This document shows, piece after piece, positions 1 through 7,950 of a DNA stretch of 64,000 bases. Below the pieces are notes generated by a model. That model had not been told where the DNA came from and ran no database searches. It saw only the letters and a list, made by a program, of their open reading frames with translations. Each line of letters starts with the position of its first letter. Positions within the stretch are counted from its first letter, which is position 1. The stretch spans positions 248,001 through 312,000 of the forward strand of contig NZ_CZQA01000009.1 of NCBI RefSeq assembly GCF_001458735.1, written 5' to 3'. Position numbers and translations under genes: made by a program. The DNA comes from Candidatus Nitrospira nitrosa. Lineage in GTDB: Bacteria > Nitrospirota > Nitrospiria > Nitrospirales > Nitrospiraceae.

Positions 1-198
1 TGAATCCTCCGAGCCGATTTTCTTATTGATAGTGATGAGCGCCTCACGACTCTGGATGAATGGACGCAGCGGGCCGAGTTGGGCAGGGTTCGCCTCAATG
101 AGTTGTTTGACGCTCGTCGGGCCCACCACCGTGACCTCGAGCTCACTCTCTTCAACCACCGCACGGAGGGTCTGACCAAAAATCTGCACCGATACCAT
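1..198 (-). CDS. MoaD/ThiS-like sulfur-carrier protein, C-terminus cut by window edge
   Basis: Sixty-six codons are open on the minus strand from an ATG at 198 to the window edge, so the C-terminus is missing. The reading begins MVSVQIFGQTLRAVVEE and continues with a VKQLIEANP helix and ALITINKKIG, the strand-helix-strand pattern of the beta-grasp MoaD/ThiS fold. A GAGG stands about 12 nt before the ATG. The C-terminal Gly-Gly that would prove a sulfur carrier lies outside the window. It could also be a beta-grasp domain of another family. The gene points the same way as the FAD/Fe-S oxidase but starts 76 nt beyond its stop. Confidence 0.55.
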   Translation of the reverse strand, partial: MVSVQIFGQTLRAVVEESELEVTVVGPTSVKQLIEANPAQLGPLRPFIQSREALITINKKIGSEDS

Positions 199-274
199 AA
201 CGTTCCAACCTCGCTCACGACATCACCGACCCATGCCGGGTATCAGGGTACTATACACGATCAGAGAGCCTGAC

Positions 275-3112
275 TCACCTCTCCTCAGCCTCCCCTGCTC
301 GATAGGCGTCCTGAAGCAGTTGCGCGACATGTTTCACTTGAACGGATTCGCGCAGCCCATTCTTGAGCTGGATCATGCAAGCCGGACAACTTGTCGCCAC
401 CACATCGGCCTCGCTCCGCGTGATTGCCCGGGCTTTTCGGTCAAAGATCTTCTGCGAGGTGTCATAGTCCTTGACCACGTAGGTCCCAGCGCCACCGGCA
501 CAGCGGTCGGCATCCTGCATCTCGACGAAATTGACCCCGGGCAAGGCCGATAGGACTTGTCGCGGCTCTTTCGTCACGCCGGCCGCCCGAAGATGGCAAG
601 AGGAATGGTAGGTAACGCGTTTGGTCATCCCACCAGCTTTGGCCATCGGCGGCTTCTCCGAAGAACGGGCGACGAATTCCGAAATATGCACGACCTTCTT
701 GGCCAGCGATTCCGCTTGCAGCCGCTCAGGACCCTCGGCGAACAGCGTGGGATAATCCTTCAACATGAGCGTGCAGGACGCGCAGCCGGTCACGATCGTT
801 TCATAAGCCGCAAACGAGCGCATATTGAATCGAGCACCGTCGCGCACGAGATCGACGTGTCCATAGGTCTCAATTGGTGTTCCGGAGCAGCGCTGTGGAG
901 GCAGGGCCGGCTCAACTCCATGCTTATTCAAGACCTCGATGACCGCGTCGCCCACCCCATCGTCAAAATAGTTGGCCGCACAGCCATGGAAATAGGCGAC
1001 GGTCCGTGACGGCGAGGGGTCGGCTCCGCTCGTCGTCAAATGTGCATACCGTTCACGCAAGTGCCGTCGCGCGAGGGTCGGTAACACGAGATCATGTGGC
1101 AACCGAGCGGTTGGAGCCAACTGCTTCATGATAGGCGCCATGATCCGTTCCAACACCTTTCGGAAGAACGGACGATCCCATACGGTCTGCGTGGCAGCCA
1201 GCATATGAAGCAGCGCCTCAAAATTGACTCCCTTCGCCTGGCTCCGAAAAATCCAGCCTGCCAACCGGTTCGGATGTTCTGCCCGCTTCTTCAGAATCAG
1301 ATCCGAGACATCCACGCCGGCTGGACAAATCGTGCGACAGGATTTGCAATTGAGACAGGCCTCAACGACGCGCTTGGAGTTCAGATAGCTGTAATCCTTC
1401 GCCGTCACAATCTCGAACCAGCCACGGGCACTCATGTCTTCCGATTGAAACACATCGTAGACCGGGCAGACCGAGTTACATTTCGCACAGGTCGCGCAGG
1501 ATTTGGAAAGCCTGGTGTAATCGATATGCTCGGTAAAGGATGCATCGCTGAGCTTGATCCCTGGATTCAACACATGACCAGGATCAAACGCGTTCTTGAC
1601 CTGTGTAAACAGGTCATAGAGTTCGTCGCCGAACATGCGCTTCACGAACTCGGCGCGAATACGACCGTCTCCATGTTCGCCGCAAATCGATCCTCCGAAA
1701 CGATTCAACACGGTCGCATGGATCTCGTGATGAGCCTGCACCATTTTCTCGAAATCGCCATGATCGTTCACATCCAACAATGGGACGATGTGCGCATTGC
1801 CGTTCCCGATATGGCCAAAGATGGCGACGGGCACCTGTTGTCCGTCGAAGAATTCTTCTAAATAACGAATCAGCTCGCTGATGCGTCCGGCCGGAACGAC
1901 GACATCGTCCACAAAATTGATCGGCTTCTTTTTGGGGTCGAACCGGTAGAGGGTTGGATAGAGCGCTTTCCGTGCTTTCCAGAGCTGCTCCCGCCGTTCA
2001 GCATCGAAGGCGAGCGTCGGTTCTGAGGCCAGCCGGTACGGACGGCAGATCGTATTCAGGACCTCGGCCTGCTCATGCAAATCAATTTCTAGGGAGTCGG
2101 CATCCAACTCAAGCAGCAGCGTCGCCGCGGCTTCTTCCGGAATGCTATGTGCCGCCCGCCCAATGAGGTTCAGTGTGTTGGCATCCATCACCTCCAACGC
2201 ACTTGGTCGGAGCGTCAGGAGCTGTGGCACGGCATCACCGACTTCCTCCAGGTGGGTGAAGTGGATCAGGGCAGTCAGCGTCGAGGAAGGCTTCTTCACC
2301 AAGGTCACCCTCGCTTCACTGACGACACCGAGCGTGCCTTCACTGCCGACAAACAGCTTGGGAATATCGAACATGCCTCGCACAAGCCCGTCTGCAATCC
2401 CAAACAGGTTATACCCGCAACTATTCTTGCTCACGGTCGGCTGTTTCTCTGCAATGAGGTCCGCGTGGGCCTGGACCAGGATCAAGACGTCCCGCAAGGC
2501 CGGCACCATGGTCAAGACACGTTCAAGCGAGGGGTCCGTGAGAGCGTAGGATTGCGCATCTATCCAGGACGAGGACGCGAGACAGACACGGAGCCGGAGG
2601 AGATTGTCTTTGACGGATCCATAGCGGAGCGTATGCGGGCCGGAAGAATTATTGGCGATCATCCCACCGAGTTTGCACATATCCCCGCTTGATGGATCCG
2701 GCCCAAACATCAGCCCGTGGGAGCTGAGTTGGCGATTGAGTTCCGCCAAGACCATTCCCGGCTGCACTCGCGCCCATTGTTCCTCACGATTGACCTCCAG
2801 AATCCGATTCAGACGTGAGACATCGAGGATGATCCCGGAACCGATCGCAGACCCTGTGAGATTCGTGCCGGCAGCCCGAGGCGTGAGGGGAATACCTCGT
2901 GAAACAGCATAGCCAATCGTTGCAGCAATATCCTCTTCCGACTCCACAAGGACGACGGCCTGCGGAGGAATACGGTAGATACTCGCATCCACCGCATACG
3001 CGGTAATGGTCGGCAGATCATTTTTGACTTTTACGGAGCCCAGGAGGGCGCGAAGATCATTGGCGACGGCGTTGGATTTCGTCTGTTGGATCAAGGGAGA
3101 AGAGGTAGCCAT
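275..3112 (-). CDS. FAD-linked oxidase fused to Fe-S/CCG domains (D-2-hydroxyacid dehydrogenase family)
   Basis: A 945-residue single-chain enzyme of the GlcD-GlcF / Dld-II / YdiJ type. It should oxidise a D-2-hydroxyacid such as D-lactate, glycolate or 2-hydroxyglutarate to the 2-oxoacid and pass electrons through Fe-S clusters to the quinone pool. Residues about 45-265 form the PCMH-type FAD domain (PRAAGTNLTGSA, GGMIANNSSGPHTLRYGS, FVGSEGTLGVV). The FAD-oxidase C domain follows, with GHIGNGNAH and CGEHGDGRIR. Two [4Fe-4S] motifs come next (CATCAKCNSVCPV and CLNCKSCRTICPAG). Then two CCG cysteine-rich modules (HGCAANYF...CSGTP and SSCHLRAAG...CAGGAG...CPACM). TAGGAGG lies about 10 nt before the ATG. 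The gene is divergent from a D-2-hydroxyacid dehydrogenase 88 bp away. The exact substrate cannot be told. Confidence 0.9.
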   Translation of the reverse strand: MATSSPLIQQTKSNAVANDLRALLGSVKVKNDLPTITAYAVDASIYRIPPQAVVLVESEEDIAATIGYAVSRGIPLTPRAAGTNLTGSAIGSGIILDVSRLNRILEVNREEQWARVQPGMVLAELNRQLSSHGLMFGPDPSSGDMCKLGGMIANNSSGPHTLRYGSVKDNLLRLRVCLASSSWIDAQSYALTDPSLERVLTMVPALRDVLILVQAHADLIAEKQPTVSKNSCGYNLFGIADGLVRGMFDIPKLFVGSEGTLGVVSEARVTLVKKPSSTLTALIHFTHLEEVGDAVPQLLTLRPSALEVMDANTLNLIGRAAHSIPEEAAATLLLELDADSLEIDLHEQAEVLNTICRPYRLASEPTLAFDAERREQLWKARKALYPTLYRFDPKKKPINFVDDVVVPAGRISELIRYLEEFFDGQQVPVAIFGHIGNGNAHIVPLLDVNDHGDFEKMVQAHHEIHATVLNRFGGSICGEHGDGRIRAEFVKRMFGDELYDLFTQVKNAFDPGHVLNPGIKLSDASFTEHIDYTRLSKSCATCAKCNSVCPVYDVFQSEDMSARGWFEIVTAKDYSYLNSKRVVEACLNCKSCRTICPAGVDVSDLILKKRAEHPNRLAGWIFRSQAKGVNFEALLHMLAATQTVWDRPFFRKVLERIMAPIMKQLAPTARLPHDLVLPTLARRHLRERYAHLTTSGADPSPSRTVAYFHGCAANYFDDGVGDAVIEVLNKHGVEPALPPQRCSGTPIETYGHVDLVRDGARFNMRSFAAYETIVTGCASCTLMLKDYPTLFAEGPERLQAESLAKKVVHISEFVARSSEKPPMAKAGGMTKRVTYHSSCHLRAAGVTKEPRQVLSALPGVNFVEMQDADRCAGGAGTYVVKDYDTSQKIFDRKARAITRSEADVVATSCPACMIQLKNGLRESVQVKHVAQLLQDAYRAGEAEER

Positions 3113-3160
3113 GACGTCGTCCGCCTCCTAGCCGTTACTGTTGAGGGGCACTCGACCTCG

Positions 3161-3190
3161 TTGTCTCAGGACGATTATTTCCCCTACAAT
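3161..3190 (+). promoter_or_regulatory. Candidate sigma70-type promoter of the D-2-hydroxyacid dehydrogenase gene
   Basis: TTGTCT (3161-3166), an 18-nt spacer and TACAAT (3185-3190). Transcription would start near 3197, only a few bases before the ATG at 3201, and there is no Shine-Dalgarno sequence. A leaderless or nearly leaderless mRNA is implied. Confidence 0.5.
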
Positions 3191-3200
3191 AGATCGTACG

Positions 3201-4157
3201 ATGGATCGCCCAATCTTATATATCACGCGCCTATTACCTCAACCAGTCTTGGAGGCGATCCCCCAAGACTACCGCATCCTCGCGGGAACGACGGATCAGC
3301 CTCCCACGGCCGATGAGCTCCGCCGTGGTTTCGCAGAAGCTGACGCAGTCATCTGCACATTGAGCGACGCTATTGATGCCTCGCTCTTGTCCGCGGCAAC
3401 ACGACTGAAGATCCTCGCCAACTATGCCGTCGGCTATAATAACATCGATGTACCCGACGCAACTCGGCGTGGTGTGATCGTGACCAATACTCCTGACGTG
3501 CTGACCGATGCCACCGCAGACTTAACATGGACCCTATTGCTCGGTATGGCTCGGCGAATCGTGGAAGGCGACCGGTGGATCCGAAGAGGTGGATGGCCTG
3601 GATGGAGCCCCACACAACTGTTGGGTGCCGATGTCTCTGGAAAAACGCTGGGCATTGTCGGCATGGGGCGTATCGGACAGGCAGTAGCCATGCGGGCGGG
3701 CGGGTTTCGAATGTCGGTCATGTATGCCGGCCGTCATGCTGTGGTTCCCCCCCAAGGATTCGCGTGGGCTCACCATCCCCTTGATACTGTCCTCACTCAA
3801 TCTGATTTTCTCTCACTCCACGTGCCACTCAACGAAACAACCTATCACCTGATCGGGGAGCGCGAACTCCGTATGATGAAATCGACGGCCTTTCTGATCA
3901 ATACCTCACGAGGGGCAGTGATCGACGAGTCCGCACTGATCACAGCACTCCAGACACGATCGATTGCCGGTGCTGCATTAGATGTCTATGCCCAGGAACC
4001 ACATGTCCCTACTGGGTTGACCTCCCTCTCGAACGTCTTACTTCTTCCTCACCTCGGATCTGCCACGCTCGAAACTCGGGTACGTATGGGGCTCATCTGT
4101 TTGGCAAATATTGCGGCCGTATTGGAAGGTCGCCCGGCACCGAATCAGGTGAACTGA
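3201..4157 (+). CDS. NAD(P)-dependent D-2-hydroxyacid dehydrogenase (glyoxylate/hydroxypyruvate reductase-like)
   Basis: A 318-residue enzyme of the D-isomer 2-hydroxyacid dehydrogenase family, reversibly reducing a 2-oxoacid such as glyoxylate or hydroxypyruvate. The nucleotide-binding motif GIVGMGRIGQAVAMRAG is in the middle. It is followed by the family signatures LHVPLNETTYHLIGERELRMMK (given as LHVPLNETT...) and NTSRGAVIDESAL. The catalytic set is present: the Arg of NTSRGA, the Glu of AQEP and the His of LPHLGSAT. The ATG at 3201 is preferred over upstream in-frame starts because MDRPILYITR matches the family N-terminus and the candidate -10 box lies just before it. Divergent transcription from the flavin oxidase suggests linked 2-hydroxyacid metabolism, which is inference. 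Substrate specificity is not readable. Confidence 0.88.
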   Translation: MDRPILYITRLLPQPVLEAIPQDYRILAGTTDQPPTADELRRGFAEADAVICTLSDAIDASLLSAATRLKILANYAVGYNNIDVPDATRRGVIVTNTPDVLTDATADLTWTLLLGMARRIVEGDRWIRRGGWPGWSPTQLLGADVSGKTLGIVGMGRIGQAVAMRAGGFRMSVMYAGRHAVVPPQGFAWAHHPLDTVLTQSDFLSLHVPLNETTYHLIGERELRMMKSTAFLINTSRGAVIDESALITALQTRSIAGAALDVYAQEPHVPTGLTSLSNVLLLPHLGSATLETRVRMGLICLANIAAVLEGRPAPNQVN

Positions 4158-4183
4158 GGTGTACTGAAGGGATAGCGCTGCCC

Positions 4184-6184
4184 CTACGAAGCGTACCGAA
4201 AACTGACGTCCCCTCCCCGTTGTTTTCCCTTCAGCGCCGCCAAGCGCTGCGGGACGTCATGAAACGACGGGATCGCTTGAAATGCGAGCGCCGCCTTCTC
4301 CCACTGTTCTTCTGCTTCATAGAGAAGCCCTAACTCATAGCGAATGGCTTGCCCCTTCGCTCCTTGACACCGAGGATCGGTCAAGACGGTTTCAAGCCCC
4401 ATAATCGCACGGGTGAGCTGTTGCTCTTCCTTTAGGCAGACGGCTGTCATCAAGGCCGAATCCAGATAAAATGAGTCACTGTCCATAGAGACCTGGAACG
4501 CAGCATAGGCTTCTTTGTGCAACCCCATGTTCTTATAGGCAACCCCTAGCGCATAGTGTGTCTCGTAGTCGGGTGGTGGCCCGGCTGGTTCTCTCACCGG
4601 TGCCTTCTGCGTCTCAGTGAATGTGTCTGCAATCGATGCACTATCCGGTCGCTGATCACTCGACGCCTCGCTCGAATGACGGACTGACGGCTGTATCACG
4701 GCGGACGTTACTGCAGGATGGACCGTCGTAGCAGAGGGGATGTGCGCAACCTCTGGTTCAGTCTCCTGGCCTTGTGCCGGGCCCATTGCCTGCGACTCAT
4801 CGTCCCTCGCAAAGATGTTTGCCGAATTCGAGACGGCATCCGGCTCAGCTCCTACGATCACAAACTCTTCTGTCTCTTCTGCTGCCCGCTCTTGCTCTCC
4901 TATATCTTCGGGACGATCTGAAGAGAGCTCTTCGATTCGAATCTCTTCATGTTCCCCATTCGTGGCTCCCGTTGCCCCTCTCTTCACCCTCTCGGCTAAT
5001 TTCTTTACGAAGTCGGCCTCAGGAGCAAGGGTCATCACTTTCTCAAACAGTTCCTCGTGGAGGCTTTCCATGCCAGGCTCCGGATGGGCGAGTAGTACCT
5101 CGACTGCCTTGGCATATTGAAGCGCCGCCACGGCGTAGTCGCCTTTTTCTTCGAACAGTTCGCCGTTCAACTCTAACAAGGGCACGGAGTTCGGCTCCAC
5201 AACCAACACCTCCTGAATCAGTGACTCCGCAAGATTCAGGTCATGCGCGCGTAACGCAGCTCCGGCCAAAAATCGATATTCTCCGACTGCGACTTGCACA
5301 TCGCCACGTTGTAAATGCAACCGAGCCAGCAGCTGGCAGACCTGTGGGTTTCCGGGTTCTCGCGTCAATAGTTGGTTCAGAATGGCTTCTGCGCCGCTGT
5401 ATTGCTTTTCAGTAATACGTCGAACGGCTTCGGCCAGCAGATCGAGCGGTTCCGTGGGTTTCTGCATCAGCTTGGATTTCAGTGTCGATGCAGAAGAGGT
5501 CGGCTTCACCGCGTTCACCGATCCGGTGCCGCCATGTTTCAGGCTTTCAACGAATTGGCCCGCCTCGTTGTTCTGTGGATCGATTTTCAGAACGGCGAGA
5601 TACGCATCCTTCGCCTCATCATATCGACCTTGTGCTGATTTCTCCCGACCCAACTGGAGATAAACCTTGGTCGCTTCATCCTGCTGATTTTCTTGGATAC
5701 AGAGTTCCGCGACGCGTTGCTGCGCATTGAGATTCGATGGATCATGCGCGATGATCTTCTTGTAGACATCGAGCGCATCCTTTCCACGACGCTCTTTGAG
5801 GTAATACTTCCCGAGCGTAAGATAATCCTGCACGGCACTGCTGATGAGGCCTCGTTCCACATTCAAATCCCCAAGGTAACGGTAGACCTCATATCGCGTC
5901 GGATCACACTTGAGGACTTTCTTGAATGCGGCAATAGCTTTGAGAGTGGCTCCTTCCGCTCGAAAGGCCGAAGCTGCCTGTAGATAGGCCGACGCCGCCT
6001 CGCCTGGCACATTCCGCTTTATGTGCAGATCACCGATCGTATTGTGGATACTGCCGTCGGCAGGACTGTCGATCGCAAGCTTTTTCCACTCAGCAATCGC
6101 GGCATCATACTGTCCACGAGAAGCCAGTAGTTGAGCCTGTTGAAGGATGCGACTGCGATCCGGTGGCACAGGTATGCCCTCCAT
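4184..6184 (-). CDS. Large TPR-repeat protein
   Basis: About 666 residues. No signal peptide is obvious. The N-terminal third (about residues 15-210) is a run of tetratricopeptide repeats, for example YDAAIAEWKKLAIDSP, ALDVYKKIIAHDPSN and YDEAKDAYLAVLKIDP. A second TPR block spans about 240-390. Then comes an acidic, low-complexity linker rich in E, T, S and A (about 390-540), and a short C-terminal TPR block (THYALGVAYKNMGLHKEAY...). TPRs are protein-interaction scaffolds and no catalytic domain is visible. The ATG at 6184 is used; a TTG at 6199 is also in frame and neither has a convincing ribosome-binding site. It is convergent with the dehydrogenase gene, with 26 bp between the stops. Confidence 0.8.
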   Translation of the reverse strand: MEGIPVPPDRSRILQQAQLLASRGQYDAAIAEWKKLAIDSPADGSIHNTIGDLHIKRNVPGEAASAYLQAASAFRAEGATLKAIAAFKKVLKCDPTRYEVYRYLGDLNVERGLISSAVQDYLTLGKYYLKERRGKDALDVYKKIIAHDPSNLNAQQRVAELCIQENQQDEATKVYLQLGREKSAQGRYDEAKDAYLAVLKIDPQNNEAGQFVESLKHGGTGSVNAVKPTSSASTLKSKLMQKPTEPLDLLAEAVRRITEKQYSGAEAILNQLLTREPGNPQVCQLLARLHLQRGDVQVAVGEYRFLAGAALRAHDLNLAESLIQEVLVVEPNSVPLLELNGELFEEKGDYAVAALQYAKAVEVLLAHPEPGMESLHEELFEKVMTLAPEADFVKKLAERVKRGATGATNGEHEEIRIEELSSDRPEDIGEQERAAEETEEFVIVGAEPDAVSNSANIFARDDESQAMGPAQGQETEPEVAHIPSATTVHPAVTSAVIQPSVRHSSEASSDQRPDSASIADTFTETQKAPVREPAGPPPDYETHYALGVAYKNMGLHKEAYAAFQVSMDSDSFYLDSALMTAVCLKEEQQLTRAIMGLETVLTDPRCQGAKGQAIRYELGLLYEAEEQWEKAALAFQAIPSFHDVPQRLAALKGKQRGGDVSFRYAS

Positions 6185-6270
6185 GAGCAGAACAGCCAAA
6201 CGCTAACAGTCTCAATGAGTTTTGTCTAGAAATTGAGGGAATCAGGCAGGGATCTCACTCCGGTGGAAGA

Positions 6271-6306
6271 GACCGTTTCTCCTGTTTTTGACCAGGAGAA
6301 ACGGTC
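6271..6306 (-). terminator. Perfect 14-bp inverted repeat downstream of the cold-shock gene
   Basis: GACCGTTTCTCCTG (6271-6284) and its exact complement (6293-6306) are separated by 8 nt. The repeat lies 32 bp past the csp stop and before the TPR gene. It has no U-tract on the minus strand, so it may be a processing or stabilising hairpin and not a classical terminator. Confidence 0.5.
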
Positions 6307-6337
6307 GTCCCGCAGAACACGAACTACGAATGAATGA

Positions 6338-6556
6338 CTAGGAAGCGGCAATGACCGCCTTCAGCACGTTGGCCGCTTGTGGGCCCTTCGCTCCTTGCAC
6401 GATATCAAACTCAACGTTTTCACCCTCTTTGAGCGTCTTGAATCCATCTCCTTGTAAGGCGGAGTAGTGAACGAAGACATCGTCCCCGCTATCCAGCCGA
6501 ATAAACCCAAATCCCTTTCGATCATTGAACCACTTGACCGTACCTTTTGTCTTCAC
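6338..6556 (-). CDS. Cold-shock domain protein (CspA family)
   Basis: A 72-residue single CSD protein that binds single-stranded RNA/DNA and acts as an RNA chaperone. Both nucleic-acid-binding motifs are intact: RNP1 KGFGFI and RNP2 VFVHYSAL. The N-terminus has the usual GTVKWFN. The start is GTG at 6556, fixed by AGGAGG at 6561-6566 with a 4-nt spacing. Length is typical of the family. The long leader (about 170 nt) between the predicted promoter and the start resembles the thermosensitive leaders of cold-shock mRNAs. The gene is divergent from lptF. Confidence 0.95.
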   Translation of the reverse strand: MKTKGTVKWFNDRKGFGFIRLDSGDDVFVHYSALQGDGFKTLKEGENVEFDIVQGAKGPQAANVLKAVIAAS

Positions 6557-6736
6557 GGACTCCTCCTTTTGTCAACAACGACGTATAGTTGCGTAGCGCC
6601 TGCACCCACGTTTTATGTGATAAGAAATCGAGAATAGAACGGACACACACTCGGCTGGTAGAAGAGGGACGGGCACCTGAAGGAGTGATGAATCGCTCAC
6701 AGAACCCATCATCATATTAGAATAAAATTCGCGCTG

Positions 6737-6765
6737 CATGTAACATAGGGAGTACCCTCTGTCAA
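6737..6765 (-). promoter_or_regulatory. Predicted sigma70 promoter of csp, giving a long 5' leader
   Basis: On the minus strand TTGACA (6765-6760), a 17-nt spacer and TACATG (6742-6737). Transcription would start near 6730, leaving about 170 nt of untranslated leader before the GTG at 6556. The -35 is a perfect consensus and the -10 is weak. Confidence 0.55.
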
Positions 6766-6797
6766 GGGAATCTTTGCGGACAAGATTTTCTCCTGTG

Positions 6798-6826
6798 TTT
6801 ACAAGGGAGATGGACTCTCCTATAGT
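6798..6826 (+). promoter_or_regulatory. Predicted sigma70 promoter of lptF
   Basis: TTTACA (6798-6803), a 17-nt spacer and TATAGT (6821-6826), five of six consensus bases in each box. The in-frame ATG at 6810 lies inside this promoter, which argues for the downstream GTG at 6855 as the real lptF start. The divergent csp promoter is about 33 bp away. Confidence 0.6.
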
Positions 6827-6854
6827 GTCCATAATTTCTCCGCCTGAAAACTCT

Positions 6855-7946
6855 GTGATCTTACGCACACTACTCGATCGCTACATCTTCACCGAGCTTC
6901 TTACTCCCTTCGGGCTCAGCCTCGGGGCGCTCTGTTTTGTGATGCTCACGAGAGAACTCCTGCGTCTCGTCGAACTGCTCGTCTCAAAAGGAGTCGGGAT
7001 CTGGGCCGTCCTCAAAGTGATTGCCATGCTGCTTCCCTCTGGGCTCGTCCTGACGCTTCCCATCGCCGGACTGATCGCTTCGGTCACCGCCTTTGGCCGG
7101 TTGTCTTTCGATAAGGAACTGGTCGCCATGCGAGCTGCGGGGCTCAGCCTCGTTCGCCTTGCACAACCGGTACTCCTGTTTTCCGTCTGCGTGTTCACAT
7201 TAACGTTGGTCTTATCGCAGTGGGGACAACCTTGGAGCTCGCTCAATCTGAAGAAGGTGGCGCTCAATCTCTTGAAGGACCAGCTCGCCCTCGCTCTCGA
7301 ACGCGGCACGTTCAACGAACCGATCCCGCACATGATGATTTATGTTCCAGAAGCCGAGCCGGATCGTCCGACTCCCGGCATCTTCATCTCGGATGAACGC
7401 CTCCCCAATGAACCCCGCGTCATTGTGGCGGAACACTATCGGATTTTCATGGATGCTCAGCATGACCACGTGGCACTCCAGTTGGAGAACGGCATGATTC
7501 ATAGCCGTCCTCCTCAGATCGACCAGTCCCAGCAGATTGCCTTCGCCAGCTATGACATCAAGATCAACTTGAACCTCAGTAGTTACTCGGCGACCGAGGA
7601 ACGCCCTTCGTACGAGCAAATTACTGCGCGCCTCGCTGAAACCGACGGCAAAGACGCCGGCGCGCTTCGGCGAATGATGGAATATTATCGAGACTTGGCC
7701 TTCCCAACGGCCTCTCTGGTATTTTGCCTCCTCGGCGTACCGGTTGGAATCGTCTCGAAACGCTCCGGTCGTGTTGGTGGCTTCGCCGTTGGTGTCGGCA
7801 TCATCATCGCGTTCTACATCTTGAATGTCGGATGCGACTTTCTGGTGACGGCCCTGATCCTTCATCCATTCTGGGGCGCGTGGCTGCCCAACATTATTTT
7901 TATGATCATCACCCTGGTTCTGTTCTACCGCGTGAGCAAGCACTAA
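6855..7946 (+). CDS. lptF: LPS export ABC transporter permease LptF
   Basis: Inner-membrane subunit of the LptB2FG transporter, which extracts lipopolysaccharide and feeds it to the Lpt bridge. It is a YjgP/YjgQ-family protein with an N-terminal membrane block (LLDRYIFTELLTPFGLSLGALCFVML), a large periplasmic beta-jellyroll domain in the middle (about residues 130-270) and a C-terminal membrane block (AFPTASLVFCLLGVPVGIVSKRSGRVGGFAVG). Starting at GTG 6855 gives 363 residues with the normal family N-terminus; an ATG at 6810 is also in frame but lies within a good promoter. lptG follows after 4 bp. Its partners lptA, lptB and lptC are not in the window. Confidence 0.92.
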   Translation: MILRTLLDRYIFTELLTPFGLSLGALCFVMLTRELLRLVELLVSKGVGIWAVLKVIAMLLPSGLVLTLPIAGLIASVTAFGRLSFDKELVAMRAAGLSLVRLAQPVLLFSVCVFTLTLVLSQWGQPWSSLNLKKVALNLLKDQLALALERGTFNEPIPHMMIYVPEAEPDRPTPGIFISDERLPNEPRVIVAEHYRIFMDAQHDHVALQLENGMIHSRPPQIDQSQQIAFASYDIKINLNLSSYSATEERPSYEQITARLAETDGKDAGALRRMMEYYRDLAFPTASLVFCLLGVPVGIVSKRSGRVGGFAVGVGIIIAFYILNVGCDFLVTALILHPFWGAWLPNIIFMIITLVLFYRVSKH

Positions 7947-7950
7947 CACG

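Noticed and set aside
4721-5120. Low-complexity acidic segment of the TPR gene as a possible second gene on the plus strand
   Set aside because: The minus-strand frame is continuous through it and flanked by TPR repeats; the plus frames are shadows.
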